A stretch of DNA of 13,751 nucleotides. Origin: Spirochaetota bacterium (GTDB lineage Bacteria; Spirochaetota; Spirochaetia; DSM-27196; PWMO01). The stretch is from positions 1 through 13,751 of the forward strand of contig JAAAOH010000104.1 in assembly GCA_009908925.1 (NCBI GenBank). Direction: 5' to 3'. A program made the position numbers and the translations under genes. The stretch's first letter is position 1; the number at the start of each line of letters is the position of its first letter. The notes beneath the pieces were generated by a model. The model worked only from the letters and a program-made list of their open reading frames with translations, was not told the origin of the DNA and ran no database searches. Positions 1 to 6,616 of the stretch are shown piece by piece.

Positions 1-1
1 A

Positions 2-290
2 TCGCGCATCCTGCTCGGGCCGATCGGAAGGCGCCTGATCGGCAGGCGCAACTTCTTCGCAAAAACTGTCGTGCGCGCGGTTTTCGGGGACAGGTCGAAG
101 CTCACGCCGGAGCTCCACCGACACATCACCGCGCCGCTTGCCACACCGGAGGAGCGCCGCGGCAGCTGGGTCTTCCCGCGGGAGATCATCGGCTCCTCGC
201 AGTGGCTTGCCGGGCTGTGGTCGGCGCGCGAGCTTCTCCGGGGCAAGGTGACACTCATTGCCTGGGGGATGAAGGACATCGCCTTCCGTC
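2..290 (+). pseudogene. Haloalkane dehalogenase-like alpha/beta hydrolase, C-terminal part, cut by the window edge and apparently truncated
   Basis: The frame is open from base 2. It reads through a stretch typical of the cap domain and following strand of haloalkane-dehalogenase-like alpha/beta hydrolases: KLTPELHRH, ATPEERRGSWVFPREI, GSSQWLAGLW, then VTLIAWGMKDIAF. In the family, WGxxDxAF is the strand carrying or preceding the third catalytic acid region, and about 40-50 more residues follow with the catalytic His (GH followed by acidic residues). Here the similarity stops at about base 290. No GH motif appears in any plus frame before 418, and the same frame then merely runs antisense to the DUF2237 gene up to 715. 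Either the gene has lost its end by a frameshift or deletion, or there is a sequencing error near 290. The 5' end lies outside the window. Family assignment is fairly good; the broken state is an inference. Confidence 0.55.
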
Positions 291-417
291 GTGGCACGGG
301 TGCGCCTACAGTCGGCTTTCACCACAGGCGAGCGCCGCGGTGTTCAGTTAGAGCTCGACCCGGTGAGCCGGGCCGATTGCGACGCCGTGAGATTCGCCAG
401 GCCGCGGAACCAGGTGT

Positions 418-777
418 TCATTCCGCGGCGTGCTCACGCAGATGCGCCTCGTCCACGAACTCGAGCGCACCTATGTGCGTCGCCCCCAGAACGACCCGCG
501 GGGCGGCACCCGCACGGCGGGCCTCCTCCCATCGCATCGCGCAGAGGCACCATCGGTCACCGGCCGTCAGGCCCGGGAACCGAAACTCCGGACGCGGCGT
601 GGAGAGGTCGTTTCCCTTCGAAGCCGTAAACTCGAGAAACTCGTCGGTCATTTCGGCGCATACCACGTGCGTTCCCGTGTCGTTTGCGCCGGTGTTGCAC
701 AAGCCGTCGCGGTAGAAACCGGTAATGGGTTCTTCCGAGCAGCCCTCGAGGCGTGTTCCAATCACATTCGCTGCCAT
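418..777 (-). CDS. DUF2237 family protein (119 aa)
   Basis: A small cytoplasmic protein of a widespread, functionally uncharacterised family. Recognisable family blocks in order: NVIGTRLEGCS, PITGFYRDGLCNTG, THVVCAEMTDEFLEF, GNDLSTPRPEFRFPGL, GDRWCLCAMRW, and the ending VVLGATHIGALEFV. Conserved cysteines are visible (CS, CNTG, VCAEM, WCLC), which hints at metal binding or redox chemistry, but no function is proven. I chose the ATG at 777 because the family starts just before NV(I/L)GT and the length then matches the usual ~120 aa. An in-frame GTG at 855 would add 26 unrelated residues and overlap the preceding gene. No good Shine-Dalgarno sequence precedes 777. The gene lies 47 bp downstream of the KAS III gene on the same strand and may be cotranscribed with it. 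Confidence 0.88.
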   Translation of the reverse strand: MAANVIGTRLEGCSEEPITGFYRDGLCNTGANDTGTHVVCAEMTDEFLEFTASKGNDLSTPRPEFRFPGLTAGDRWCLCAMRWEEARRAGAAPRVVLGATHIGALEFVDEAHLREHAAE

Positions 778-824
778 GGCGGGGAAGGTACCAATAGCAG
801 GCCGCACTCGGCTACGATGACGTT

Positions 825-1751
825 TCAGGCCCTCCTGAGTACGCAACTTGCCCACGAAAACCCGATGCCGAATCCGCTTATGAGGTAGTTCCGCGAGTCT
901 TTCTGCGGGATCTCATATTCGAGCAGTATGGGTATCGAGCTCGAAATCGTGTTGCCATACTCACGGATATCGAACGGGGTTCTGGCTTCGCCGATGCCGA
1001 GATCCTTCATAACTGTTCTCACCATGTACCGGCTTGCCTGGTGGAGAAGGAATCTATCAATGTCATCCATCGTGAGATCGTTCAGTTCGATGTTGTTTCT
1101 GATGTCTGCCGGAATATATTTCCTCACGAACTTGACTACGGCCAGCCCATTCATCGAGAGCTTTTCATCAACAAGTCGTATTTCGTCAGCCTTCTCACCG
1201 AGCGTGCCGAAGGTGAACCTGCCGGGGATGAGCTCGGCGTTTTCCGTGATGAGAGTCGCAGTGGCCGCATCACCGAAAAGAAGACTGGTGTTTCTGTCGT
1301 CAGGGTCGACTATCCTGGAGTACGGATCAGCGGTAAAAAGGACTCCCTTCTTCATTTCGTTCTGTTTCATGAACGAAGTGATGGCTGAAAGTCCGTAGAC
1401 GAAACCGGAACACCCGAGCGAGACGTCAAAGGACGCGCAGCCCGGCTTCAGCCCGAGCTTTCCGTGCACATACGCGGCGCCGTGAGGCATTCTGATATCC
1501 GAGTTCTGGGTAGCGACAATAATGACATCGATATCGTCCGGATCGAACGGGGTCTTCTCCTGCAACGCGTTCCATGCCTTGACGCACATGTCGGAGCACT
1601 CTTCCTCATCATCTTTTACGGACGTCCGGTGAACACCGATTTTCTCATCGAGAAAATGCTGCTCGAAACCGAACCTGGCCAGCTTCCTGTGATTGTCCGT
1701 TCTGCCGGCCGGAATGTAGACACCGATATCCTCTATACCCAGGGCACTCAT
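825..1751 (-). CDS. 3-oxoacyl-ACP synthase III-like (KAS III, thiolase fold), orphan
   Basis: A 308-aa protein of the beta-ketoacyl-ACP synthase III family, which condenses an acyl-CoA starter with malonyl-ACP. The length fits (E. coli FabH is 317 aa). The catalytic triad is complete: Cys114 in SLGCSGFVYGL, His237 in LLHQAS, and Asn267 in EYGNTISSSIP. FGDAATATLI (about 159-168) and the C-terminal GFGIGFSWAS are also typical. The ATG at 1751 is preceded by AGAGGAG six bases upstream; the longer start at 1787 would add 12 unconserved residues. It is not in a fatty-acid synthesis cluster: its neighbours are a DUF2237 gene and a divergent FAS1 gene. It may therefore be a paralogue that makes a special acyl starter rather than the housekeeping FabH. 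Family is certain; substrate and pathway are unknown. Confidence 0.93.
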   Translation of the reverse strand: MSALGIEDIGVYIPAGRTDNHRKLARFGFEQHFLDEKIGVHRTSVKDDEEECSDMCVKAWNALQEKTPFDPDDIDVIIVATQNSDIRMPHGAAYVHGKLGLKPGCASFDVSLGCSGFVYGLSAITSFMKQNEMKKGVLFTADPYSRIVDPDDRNTSLLFGDAATATLITENAELIPGRFTFGTLGEKADEIRLVDEKLSMNGLAVVKFVRKYIPADIRNNIELNDLTMDDIDRFLLHQASRYMVRTVMKDLGIGEARTPFDIREYGNTISSSIPILLEYEIPQKDSRNYLISGFGIGFSWASCVLRRA

Positions 1752-1996
1752 ACACACTCCTCTGACCCGCGAGTCTAATGGAAGCACGCACGTTGATTAA
1801 GGGCCTGGCTGAATTGGAGGAGTAATGCAGCTTTCCCGGGGTGGGGCCGCCGTCTATTCATAAATGTCGAGTATATGTACAACGTTAAGCTCAAATTATG
1901 CCATTAACATTTCATTTTCGTTTTACATTAGTTTGACAATATCTTCCGCCTTACGTACCTTCCCGGAACATCGATACCCGAACTAAGGAGAATGTG
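1752..1996. other. Divergent intergenic region between the KAS III and FAS1 genes
   Basis: About 245 bp separate two divergently transcribed genes. The part around 1860-1940 is clearly AT-richer than its surroundings, as expected for promoters. A plus-strand promoter is annotated separately. For the minus-strand KAS III gene the AT-rich stretch contains a TATACT-like hexamer near 1870, but no convincing -35 partner at normal spacing, so no promoter is called. No RNA gene or riboswitch was recognised. Confidence 0.5.
1933..1961 (+). promoter_or_regulatory. Predicted sigma-70-type promoter of the FAS1 gene
   Basis: A perfect -35 hexamer TTGACA (1933-1938) is followed after 17 bp by TACCTT (1956-1961), a weak but acceptable -10. 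Transcription would start near 1968, giving a leader of about 29 nt that contains the AAGGAG ribosome-binding site at 1985-1990. Confidence 0.55.
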
Positions 1997-2899
1997 ATGA
2001 AGAGGATCGTGTTGATGCTGGTGCTGGTTATGTTCGCCATGAGCGGCTACGCGAGCGCAGTTTCGGAAAGAACAATGGAGGAGGAAGCGGAGGAGACCAC
2101 CGTCGTTGATATCGCGACGAATGATGATCGCTTTGAGACCCTGGTAACCGCTCTGGATGCGGCAGGTCTCGTAGACACCCTGGCCGGCGAGGGACCGTTC
2201 ACGGTTTTCGCCCCCACCGACGACGCCTTTGACGCCCTGCCGGAGGGGACCGTGGAGGCGCTTCTCGAAGACACCGAAGCCCTCACTCAGGTTCTGACAT
2301 ATCACGTGGTCGCCGGTTCCGTCTCGGCGGCTGATGTGACTTCTCTGTCAAACGCCACCACGCTGCAGGGACAGCCGGTAGTAGTTAGCAGTAGCGACGG
2401 GGTCATGATCAACCAGGCCGAGGTAATTCAGCCCGATGTGATGGCGTCGAACGGTGTCATTCACGTAGTGGACGCGGTTCTGCTACCCCCGAGCGGCGAC
2501 ATCGTAGAAGTCGCGTCAAACGCCGGCTCCTTTAACACGCTCGTCGCGGCAGTTGAGGCTGCGGGATTAGTCGAGACGCTTCAGGGAGAGGGACCATTCA
2601 CGGTCTTCGCTCCAACCGATGAAGCGTTCGGTAAGCTTCCTGATGGCACCATTCCGGCACTGCTCGAGGATCCCGAGACGCTTGCGCAGATCCTCACCTA
2701 CCATGTGGTACCGGGAAGAGTGTTCTCCGGTGACGTCGTAAATATTGACGACGCAGGGACCGTGCAGGGACAGAGTATCGGAGTTTCCGTCATGGATGGG
2801 TCGGTCATGCTGAATGACACTTCGACTGTTACCGCCACGGACGTGCTCGCGACCAACGGAGTAATACACGTCATAGACACGGTGATCATGCCCGAGTAG
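1997..2899 (+). CDS. Secreted protein with two fasciclin (FAS1) domains
   Basis: A 300-aa exported protein. Residues 1-21 form a signal peptide: KR near the start, a hydrophobic core, and YASA as a signal peptidase I site, with no lipobox Cys. An acidic linker (EEEAEETT) follows, then two tandem FAS1 domains at about 36-165 and 168-300. Each carries the family landmarks GEGPFTVFAPTD (64-75 and 197-208), LTYHVV (100-105 in the first) and NGVIHVxD near the end. The two copies are offset by 133 residues. FAS1 domains mediate adhesion or matrix and cell-surface contacts; the partner here is unknown. The ATG at 1997 sits six bases after AAGGAG and is preferred over the in-frame GTG at 1994, which is too close. 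The gene is monocistronic, with its own promoter and terminator. Confidence 0.95.
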   Translation: MKRIVLMLVLVMFAMSGYASAVSERTMEEEAEETTVVDIATNDDRFETLVTALDAAGLVDTLAGEGPFTVFAPTDDAFDALPEGTVEALLEDTEALTQVLTYHVVAGSVSAADVTSLSNATTLQGQPVVVSSSDGVMINQAEVIQPDVMASNGVIHVVDAVLLPPSGDIVEVASNAGSFNTLVAAVEAAGLVETLQGEGPFTVFAPTDEAFGKLPDGTIPALLEDPETLAQILTYHVVPGRVFSGDVVNIDDAGTVQGQSIGVSVMDGSVMLNDTSTVTATDVLATNGVIHVIDTVIMPE

Positions 2900-2924
2900 T
2901 CCCATCTACTCTGCAGTCTCGCGG

Positions 2925-2966
2925 CGCGGGGCAGGGCGAGTTTCAACTGCCCCGCGTCTTTTCTTC
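2925..2966 (+). terminator. Rho-independent terminator after the FAS1 gene
   Basis: A perfect 10-bp inverted repeat, CGCGGGGCAG (2925-2934) and CTGCCCCGCG (2947-2956), with a 12-nt loop, is followed on the plus strand by a T-rich tract (TCTTTTCTTC). It lies 25 bp after the FAS1 stop. Read from the minus strand the hairpin has no U-tract, so it is a weaker candidate for ending the convergent sugar operon. Confidence 0.85.
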
Positions 2967-3028
2967 TCGTTCTCGCGGTGCGCGGGGATGAGTTCGCCGC
3001 CCGAGACTTCACAGTTTCTCCGACGCGA

Positions 3029-4024
3029 TCATTCGTCGGGAGTTCGGTCGAGCACCTTCTGCAGGAGAACGGCGCCGAGGATGAGCACACCCTTGATGAA
3101 GTCGTTGACAAAAGCCGGTACCTGATACGCGGAAAGGATCGCGTCGATAGAGTAGATGATTACGGCGCCGAAGAACGTTCCCTGAATCGTACCGCGACCG
3201 CCGGACATCATCGTACCACCGATCGCCACCGCCGCGATCACGTCCAGTTCGAACATACGGCCAGCCGTGGCCACGTCCACCGAGCCGAAGCGAGAGGCGT
3301 AGAGAAAGGCGGCGACACCGGTGAGCAGGCCGGTAATCGTGAAGATTGCAATCTTCACTCCGGTCACCCGGATTCCGGTGAGCTTGGCGGCCTTCTCATT
3401 GGACCCGACCGCGTACACGTAACGACCGAACTTGGTCTTGTTCATCACGAACCACATGATCACCGTGAGCCCGACGAAGATGATCGCCAGATACGGCAGC
3501 CCCTGCGGACCACCGATCCCGCCGTAGCCGATCCAACGAAGGTTCTCGAAATACAGGGTGTTGTCGGTGAGCAGCGGCCCGCCCTGCCCCATTTGTACCG
3601 TAATGGAGCGGTAGGCGGTCATCGTGGCCAGCGTCACGATAAACGAGGCCATTCGGGCGTAGCCGACGAATAACCCGTTTATGAGGCCCAGAAGGGAACC
3701 GGCGGCGGCGGCCGCGAACAAGGCAACAAGCACTCCCCCGGTACTGTTGAACACCGATACCGAAACCGCCGCGGCCAGCGCCAGGATCGACCCCACCGAA
3801 AGGTCGATATTCCCCGATATAATCGTCAGCGTCATTCCGAGCGCGATGATTCCGATGAACACGGATGAACGAATCAAGTTGGATATGCTTGCCACACTGA
3901 GAAACTGATCGCTGGCGAACCGCCCCACGATGAGAAGCAGGACGAAAGAGAAGATGTAGTTGTAGTGAACGAAGAGGTACTTCAGGATGTCTTTCCAGTC
4001 TCTGCCTGCAAGTGCATTCTGCAT
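3029..4024 (-). CDS. CUT2-type sugar ABC transporter permease (RbsC/XylH-like)
   Basis: A 331-aa inner-membrane permease of the branched-chain amino acid/ribose-type family (BPD_transp_2), which forms the channel for a sugar imported by the neighbouring ATPase and binding protein. The sequence is strongly hydrophobic, with roughly eight to ten membrane segments. It carries the hallmark stretch GMTLTIISGNIDLSVGSILA (about residues 63-82) and the cytoplasmic coupling region IAAVAIGGTMMSGGRGTIQG in the last third. The start ATG lies 2 nt after the ATPase stop, so the genes are probably translationally coupled; only a weak AAGG precedes it. It is the last gene of the operon. Family and role are certain; the sugar is not identifiable. 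Confidence 0.95.
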   Translation of the reverse strand: MQNALAGRDWKDILKYLFVHYNYIFSFVLLLIVGRFASDQFLSVASISNLIRSSVFIGIIALGMTLTIISGNIDLSVGSILALAAAVSVSVFNSTGGVLVALFAAAAAGSLLGLINGLFVGYARMASFIVTLATMTAYRSITVQMGQGGPLLTDNTLYFENLRWIGYGGIGGPQGLPYLAIIFVGLTVIMWFVMNKTKFGRYVYAVGSNEKAAKLTGIRVTGVKIAIFTITGLLTGVAAFLYASRFGSVDVATAGRMFELDVIAAVAIGGTMMSGGRGTIQGTFFGAVIIYSIDAILSAYQVPAFVNDFIKGVLILGAVLLQKVLDRTPDE

Positions 4025-4026
4025 GT

Positions 4027-5523
4027 TCAGCCAGCCTTTCTGTTGGATCCGGTTGCGTAGTACATTACGTCAACCTCGTTCAGGTCTTCCCGGGCGAACT
4101 CTTTGTTGATCTCACCCTTGTACATTACGATGCATCGGTCGGCAATCTTGTAGATTTCGGGAAACTCGGAGCTGAACATGATGACGCTCTTCCCGGTTTC
4201 CACGAGCTTGTTCATGAGCTGATAGATCTCGAACTTGGCGCCTACATCGATACCCTGAGTGGGGTTATCCAGAATGAAGACGTCGCTATCCAGCCCGAAC
4301 CAGCGGGAAAAGACCACTTTCTGCTGATTGCCGCCGCTGAGGGAGGTAATCGGGTCATTGGGATTGCCTACTCGAATGTTAGTCTGACGGCGCTGCTCCT
4401 CGAAGCGGGCATTCTCTTCCCGGGTACGAACCACCAGCCGCCTGTGAGCACTCGTGAAGTACGCCATGGAAAGGTTGTCCTTTACGGAGAGATCCTTGAG
4501 GATAGAGCGTTCCTTCCGGTTCCGGGGCACCATTGAGACGCCGGACTTGATAACATTGAGGATCGAGCCGGTGTCCAGTTCCGTGCCATGGAGGCGAATC
4601 GTTCCCGAGGTGATGGCGCGGGCTCCGAATAGGCATTCGGCAAGCGCTCCGCGACCATCACCGAACAGACCGGTAAACGCCAGGACTTCACCGCGGCGCA
4701 GTGAGAAGCTCACGTCTTCGAAGTGGCCCTCGCAACTCAAGCGGTTTACCTGGAGAACGTTCTCCTCTGAAACCCGGTTCGTCTTCTCCACCACCTCATC
4801 CACGAGACTCCGGCCCACAAGCATTTCCGTAGCCTGTTGCTCATTGATATCGGCGAAGTTGCCGCTGGCGACGAAGCGGCCGTCCCGAAGTACGGTGTAG
4901 CGATCACAGACGGAAAACAGCTCCGGCATCTTATGCGAAATATAGATCGAACTCACTCCGTGGTGCTTGAGACCGCGCATGATATCGAAGAGATTCTCGA
5001 TCTCGTCGTTGGTGAGGGCCGTGGTAGGCTCATCCATGATGATCAGCTTACAGTCGAAGAGGAGCGCTCGGGCGATCTCTACAAGCTGTTTCCGGGAGGT
5101 ATCCAAATCGCGCACGGTGGCCGTTGGATCGATCTCCATACCGAGTTTCTGAAAGATTGCCCGGGAGCGGCGGATCATCTCTCGTTTATTGAGGTAGAAG
5201 CCGGCAGTGACGATCTCGTTTCGTAGAAAGAGATTCTCGAAGACCTTGAGATCATTGACCAGGTTGAGCTCCTGGTGGATGAATCTGATGCCGAGCTTGG
5301 CCGCCTTGATCGGCGTCAGGTGCGTCTGCTCTTCGCCGTCGATGAGAATCGTGCCGGAGTCCGGGGGAAGTACTCCGCCGAGGATGTTCATCAACGTTGA
5401 TTTCCCGGCGCCATTCTCGCCGAGGAGACCGTGAATCTCGGACTCACCCACGGAAAACGAAACATCCACAACCGCCTGTACGGCGCCGAAGCTCTTGTAG
5501 ACGTTTTTCATCTCTAATTGCAT
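4027..5523 (-). CDS. CUT2-type sugar ABC transporter ATP-binding protein, two fused NBDs (RbsA/XylG-like)
   Basis: A 498-aa fusion of two nucleotide-binding domains that powers sugar import. NBD1 has a canonical Walker A, GENGAGKST (35-43), and LIIMDEPTTALT (160-171) with catalytic Glu165, but an unusual signature LDTSRKQ (140-146). NBD2 has the degenerate P-loop usual for this family (GLFGDGRGAL, 285-294) and a canonical signature LSGGNQQK (395-402). Its Walker B is followed by Asn420 instead of Glu (FILDNPTQGIDVGAK). All intact parts therefore belong to one composite ATP site. The ATG at 5523 starts at the family N-terminus (MQLEMKNVYKSFG) and has AAAGGCGG just upstream; an in-frame ATG at 5547 has no ribosome-binding site. 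The gene lies between the binding-protein gene (75 bp, with a hairpin in the gap) and the permease gene. Confidence 0.96.
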   Translation of the reverse strand: MQLEMKNVYKSFGAVQAVVDVSFSVGESEIHGLLGENGAGKSTLMNILGGVLPPDSGTILIDGEEQTHLTPIKAAKLGIRFIHQELNLVNDLKVFENLFLRNEIVTAGFYLNKREMIRRSRAIFQKLGMEIDPTATVRDLDTSRKQLVEIARALLFDCKLIIMDEPTTALTNDEIENLFDIMRGLKHHGVSSIYISHKMPELFSVCDRYTVLRDGRFVASGNFADINEQQATEMLVGRSLVDEVVEKTNRVSEENVLQVNRLSCEGHFEDVSFSLRRGEVLAFTGLFGDGRGALAECLFGARAITSGTIRLHGTELDTGSILNVIKSGVSMVPRNRKERSILKDLSVKDNLSMAYFTSAHRRLVVRTREENARFEEQRRQTNIRVGNPNDPITSLSGGNQQKVVFSRWFGLDSDVFILDNPTQGIDVGAKFEIYQLMNKLVETGKSVIMFSSEFPEIYKIADRCIVMYKGEINKEFAREDLNEVDVMYYATGSNRKAG

Positions 5524-5552
5524 GGGGCCGCCTTTCAGGGTGGGCATAGAGA

Positions 5553-5581
5553 GGGCCGGCGGCCCCTCCGGGCGCCGGCCC
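5553..5581 (-). promoter_or_regulatory. GC-rich stem-loop between the binding-protein and ATPase genes
   Basis: A 9-bp perfect inverted repeat, GGGCCGGCG (5553-5561) and CGCCGGCCC (5573-5581), with an 11-nt loop, fills the gap between the two genes. On the transcribed minus strand only a short pyrimidine run (TCTCT) follows. It would act as a leaky terminator or 3'-end stabiliser rather than a full stop. Such hairpins after binding-protein genes are known to raise the ratio of binding protein to membrane components; that role here is inferred. Confidence 0.6.
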
Positions 5582-5598
5582 CAATCATGTCATCGAAC

Positions 5599-6606
5599 TC
5601 AGTCTACGGAGTAACGCGTCGTGAAAACGTCGCCTTCCATGAACGCTTCGTAGTTCGAGTTGTCCACCATCTCGGTCTCAACAAGATACATCCCGGAGAC
5701 CGCTTCGCCATCGAGAACGTCGTAGCCAAGCGCGATCGCATCGCGGACCATCGCCGGGGAGAAGGCAAAGGTCACCTGATCGATACCCTGTTCCTGGTAG
5801 CGATCGAAGTTCTCCAGCAGTTCCCGTGGGGCGCTCACGCCGGACACGAGCTGCACGTTGACATCAAAGCTGCCGCTGTACCCTTCGAGGGCGGCCAGCA
5901 CACCGGCCTGGACTTCCGCATCGTGGGTGAAAATGCCCCGAATGCTCTCTACCGTTCCTTCGTCGCTGGAGTTCAGGAATGTCTCCATTTGTGTCTGGGC
6001 GGTGTCGCGACTCCAGTTGGTCACGTACTCGTTTACCACGTTGAAGTTGTCGTGGGCGGTGGACCAGAATCCCTCGTTCCTCTGCGTGGGTACCGTGGAG
6101 TTGTCACCCTTGAACTCGAGGATATTGACCTGACCCTCGGCAAGCTCCCCGGAGAAGAAGTCATTGAAGTACTCACCTGTCTCCTCGCCAATCGTGACGT
6201 TATCACCCATGAGCTCGGCCGTCTCGTCGAAATCGGTAATCAGGCGGTCGTATACCACCAGCGGGATTCCGGCGTCCACGATCTGCTGGGCCGCGGAGCG
6301 AAGCTCGTCACCGTTGTGGGGCCATAATACGACCACGTCCACACCCTGGGAGACCACGGTGTCGATCTGGTTGGCCTGCTGTACCACGTCGTCGGAGATC
6401 AGGAACTGATACTGGTAACCGCGGGCCTCGCCCATCGTTTCCGTCGCGTCCTCGGCATGGCGAATGCTCTCGCCGAGGAATCCATGCGTTGCGCCCGGCA
6501 TAATCACGGCGATCGACTTGGAATCCGACTCGCCCTGTCCACCGCCAAACACGAGGCCTACGCCGACCACGAGGATCAGCCCAATCATCAAAAATCTCTT
6601 AGCCAT
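5599..6606 (-). CDS. Periplasmic sugar-binding protein of the CUT2 transporter (Periplasmic_binding_4 family)
   Basis: A 335-aa substrate-binding protein that captures the sugar outside the membrane and delivers it to the permease. The N-terminus is a signal peptide (KR, then a hydrophobic core, then VFGGGQGES) without a lipobox Cys, a style common in spirochaete binding proteins. Family motifs follow: IAVIMPGATHGF, then QANQIDTVVSQGVDVVVLWP with HNGDEL, and GIPLVVYDRLI, which resembles xylose-binding XylF. Near the middle, GIFTHDAEVQAGVLAALEGY fits the 'which item is being counted' helix of this fold. The ATG at 6606 follows a strong AAGGAGG at ideal spacing, which touches the stop codon of the upstream dehydrogenase gene. 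Substrate class is probably a monosaccharide; pentose is possible but unproven. Confidence 0.95.
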   Translation of the reverse strand: MAKRFLMIGLILVVGVGLVFGGGQGESDSKSIAVIMPGATHGFLGESIRHAEDATETMGEARGYQYQFLISDDVVQQANQIDTVVSQGVDVVVLWPHNGDELRSAAQQIVDAGIPLVVYDRLITDFDETAELMGDNVTIGEETGEYFNDFFSGELAEGQVNILEFKGDNSTVPTQRNEGFWSTAHDNFNVVNEYVTNWSRDTAQTQMETFLNSSDEGTVESIRGIFTHDAEVQAGVLAALEGYSGSFDVNVQLVSGVSAPRELLENFDRYQEQGIDQVTFAFSPAMVRDAIALGYDVLDGEAVSGMYLVETEMVDNSNYEAFMEGDVFTTRYSVD

Positions 6607-6616
6607 ACGGCCCTCC

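Noticed and set aside
291..888. Several plus-strand open frames across 291-888
   Set aside because: They run antisense to the DUF2237 gene and carry low-complexity Arg/Pro-rich translations.
1825..1863. A 12-residue mini-ORF after GGAGGAG in the divergent region, a possible leader peptide
   Set aside because: Spacing of the GGAGGAG to the ATG is very short, it lies upstream of the predicted FAS1 promoter so would not be on that mRNA, and the peptide shows no attenuation-type codon run.
3020..3039. Inverted repeat CCGACG/CGTCGG around the permease stop, as operon terminator
   Set aside because: Only 6 bp of stem and no T-tract on the minus strand; too weak to call.
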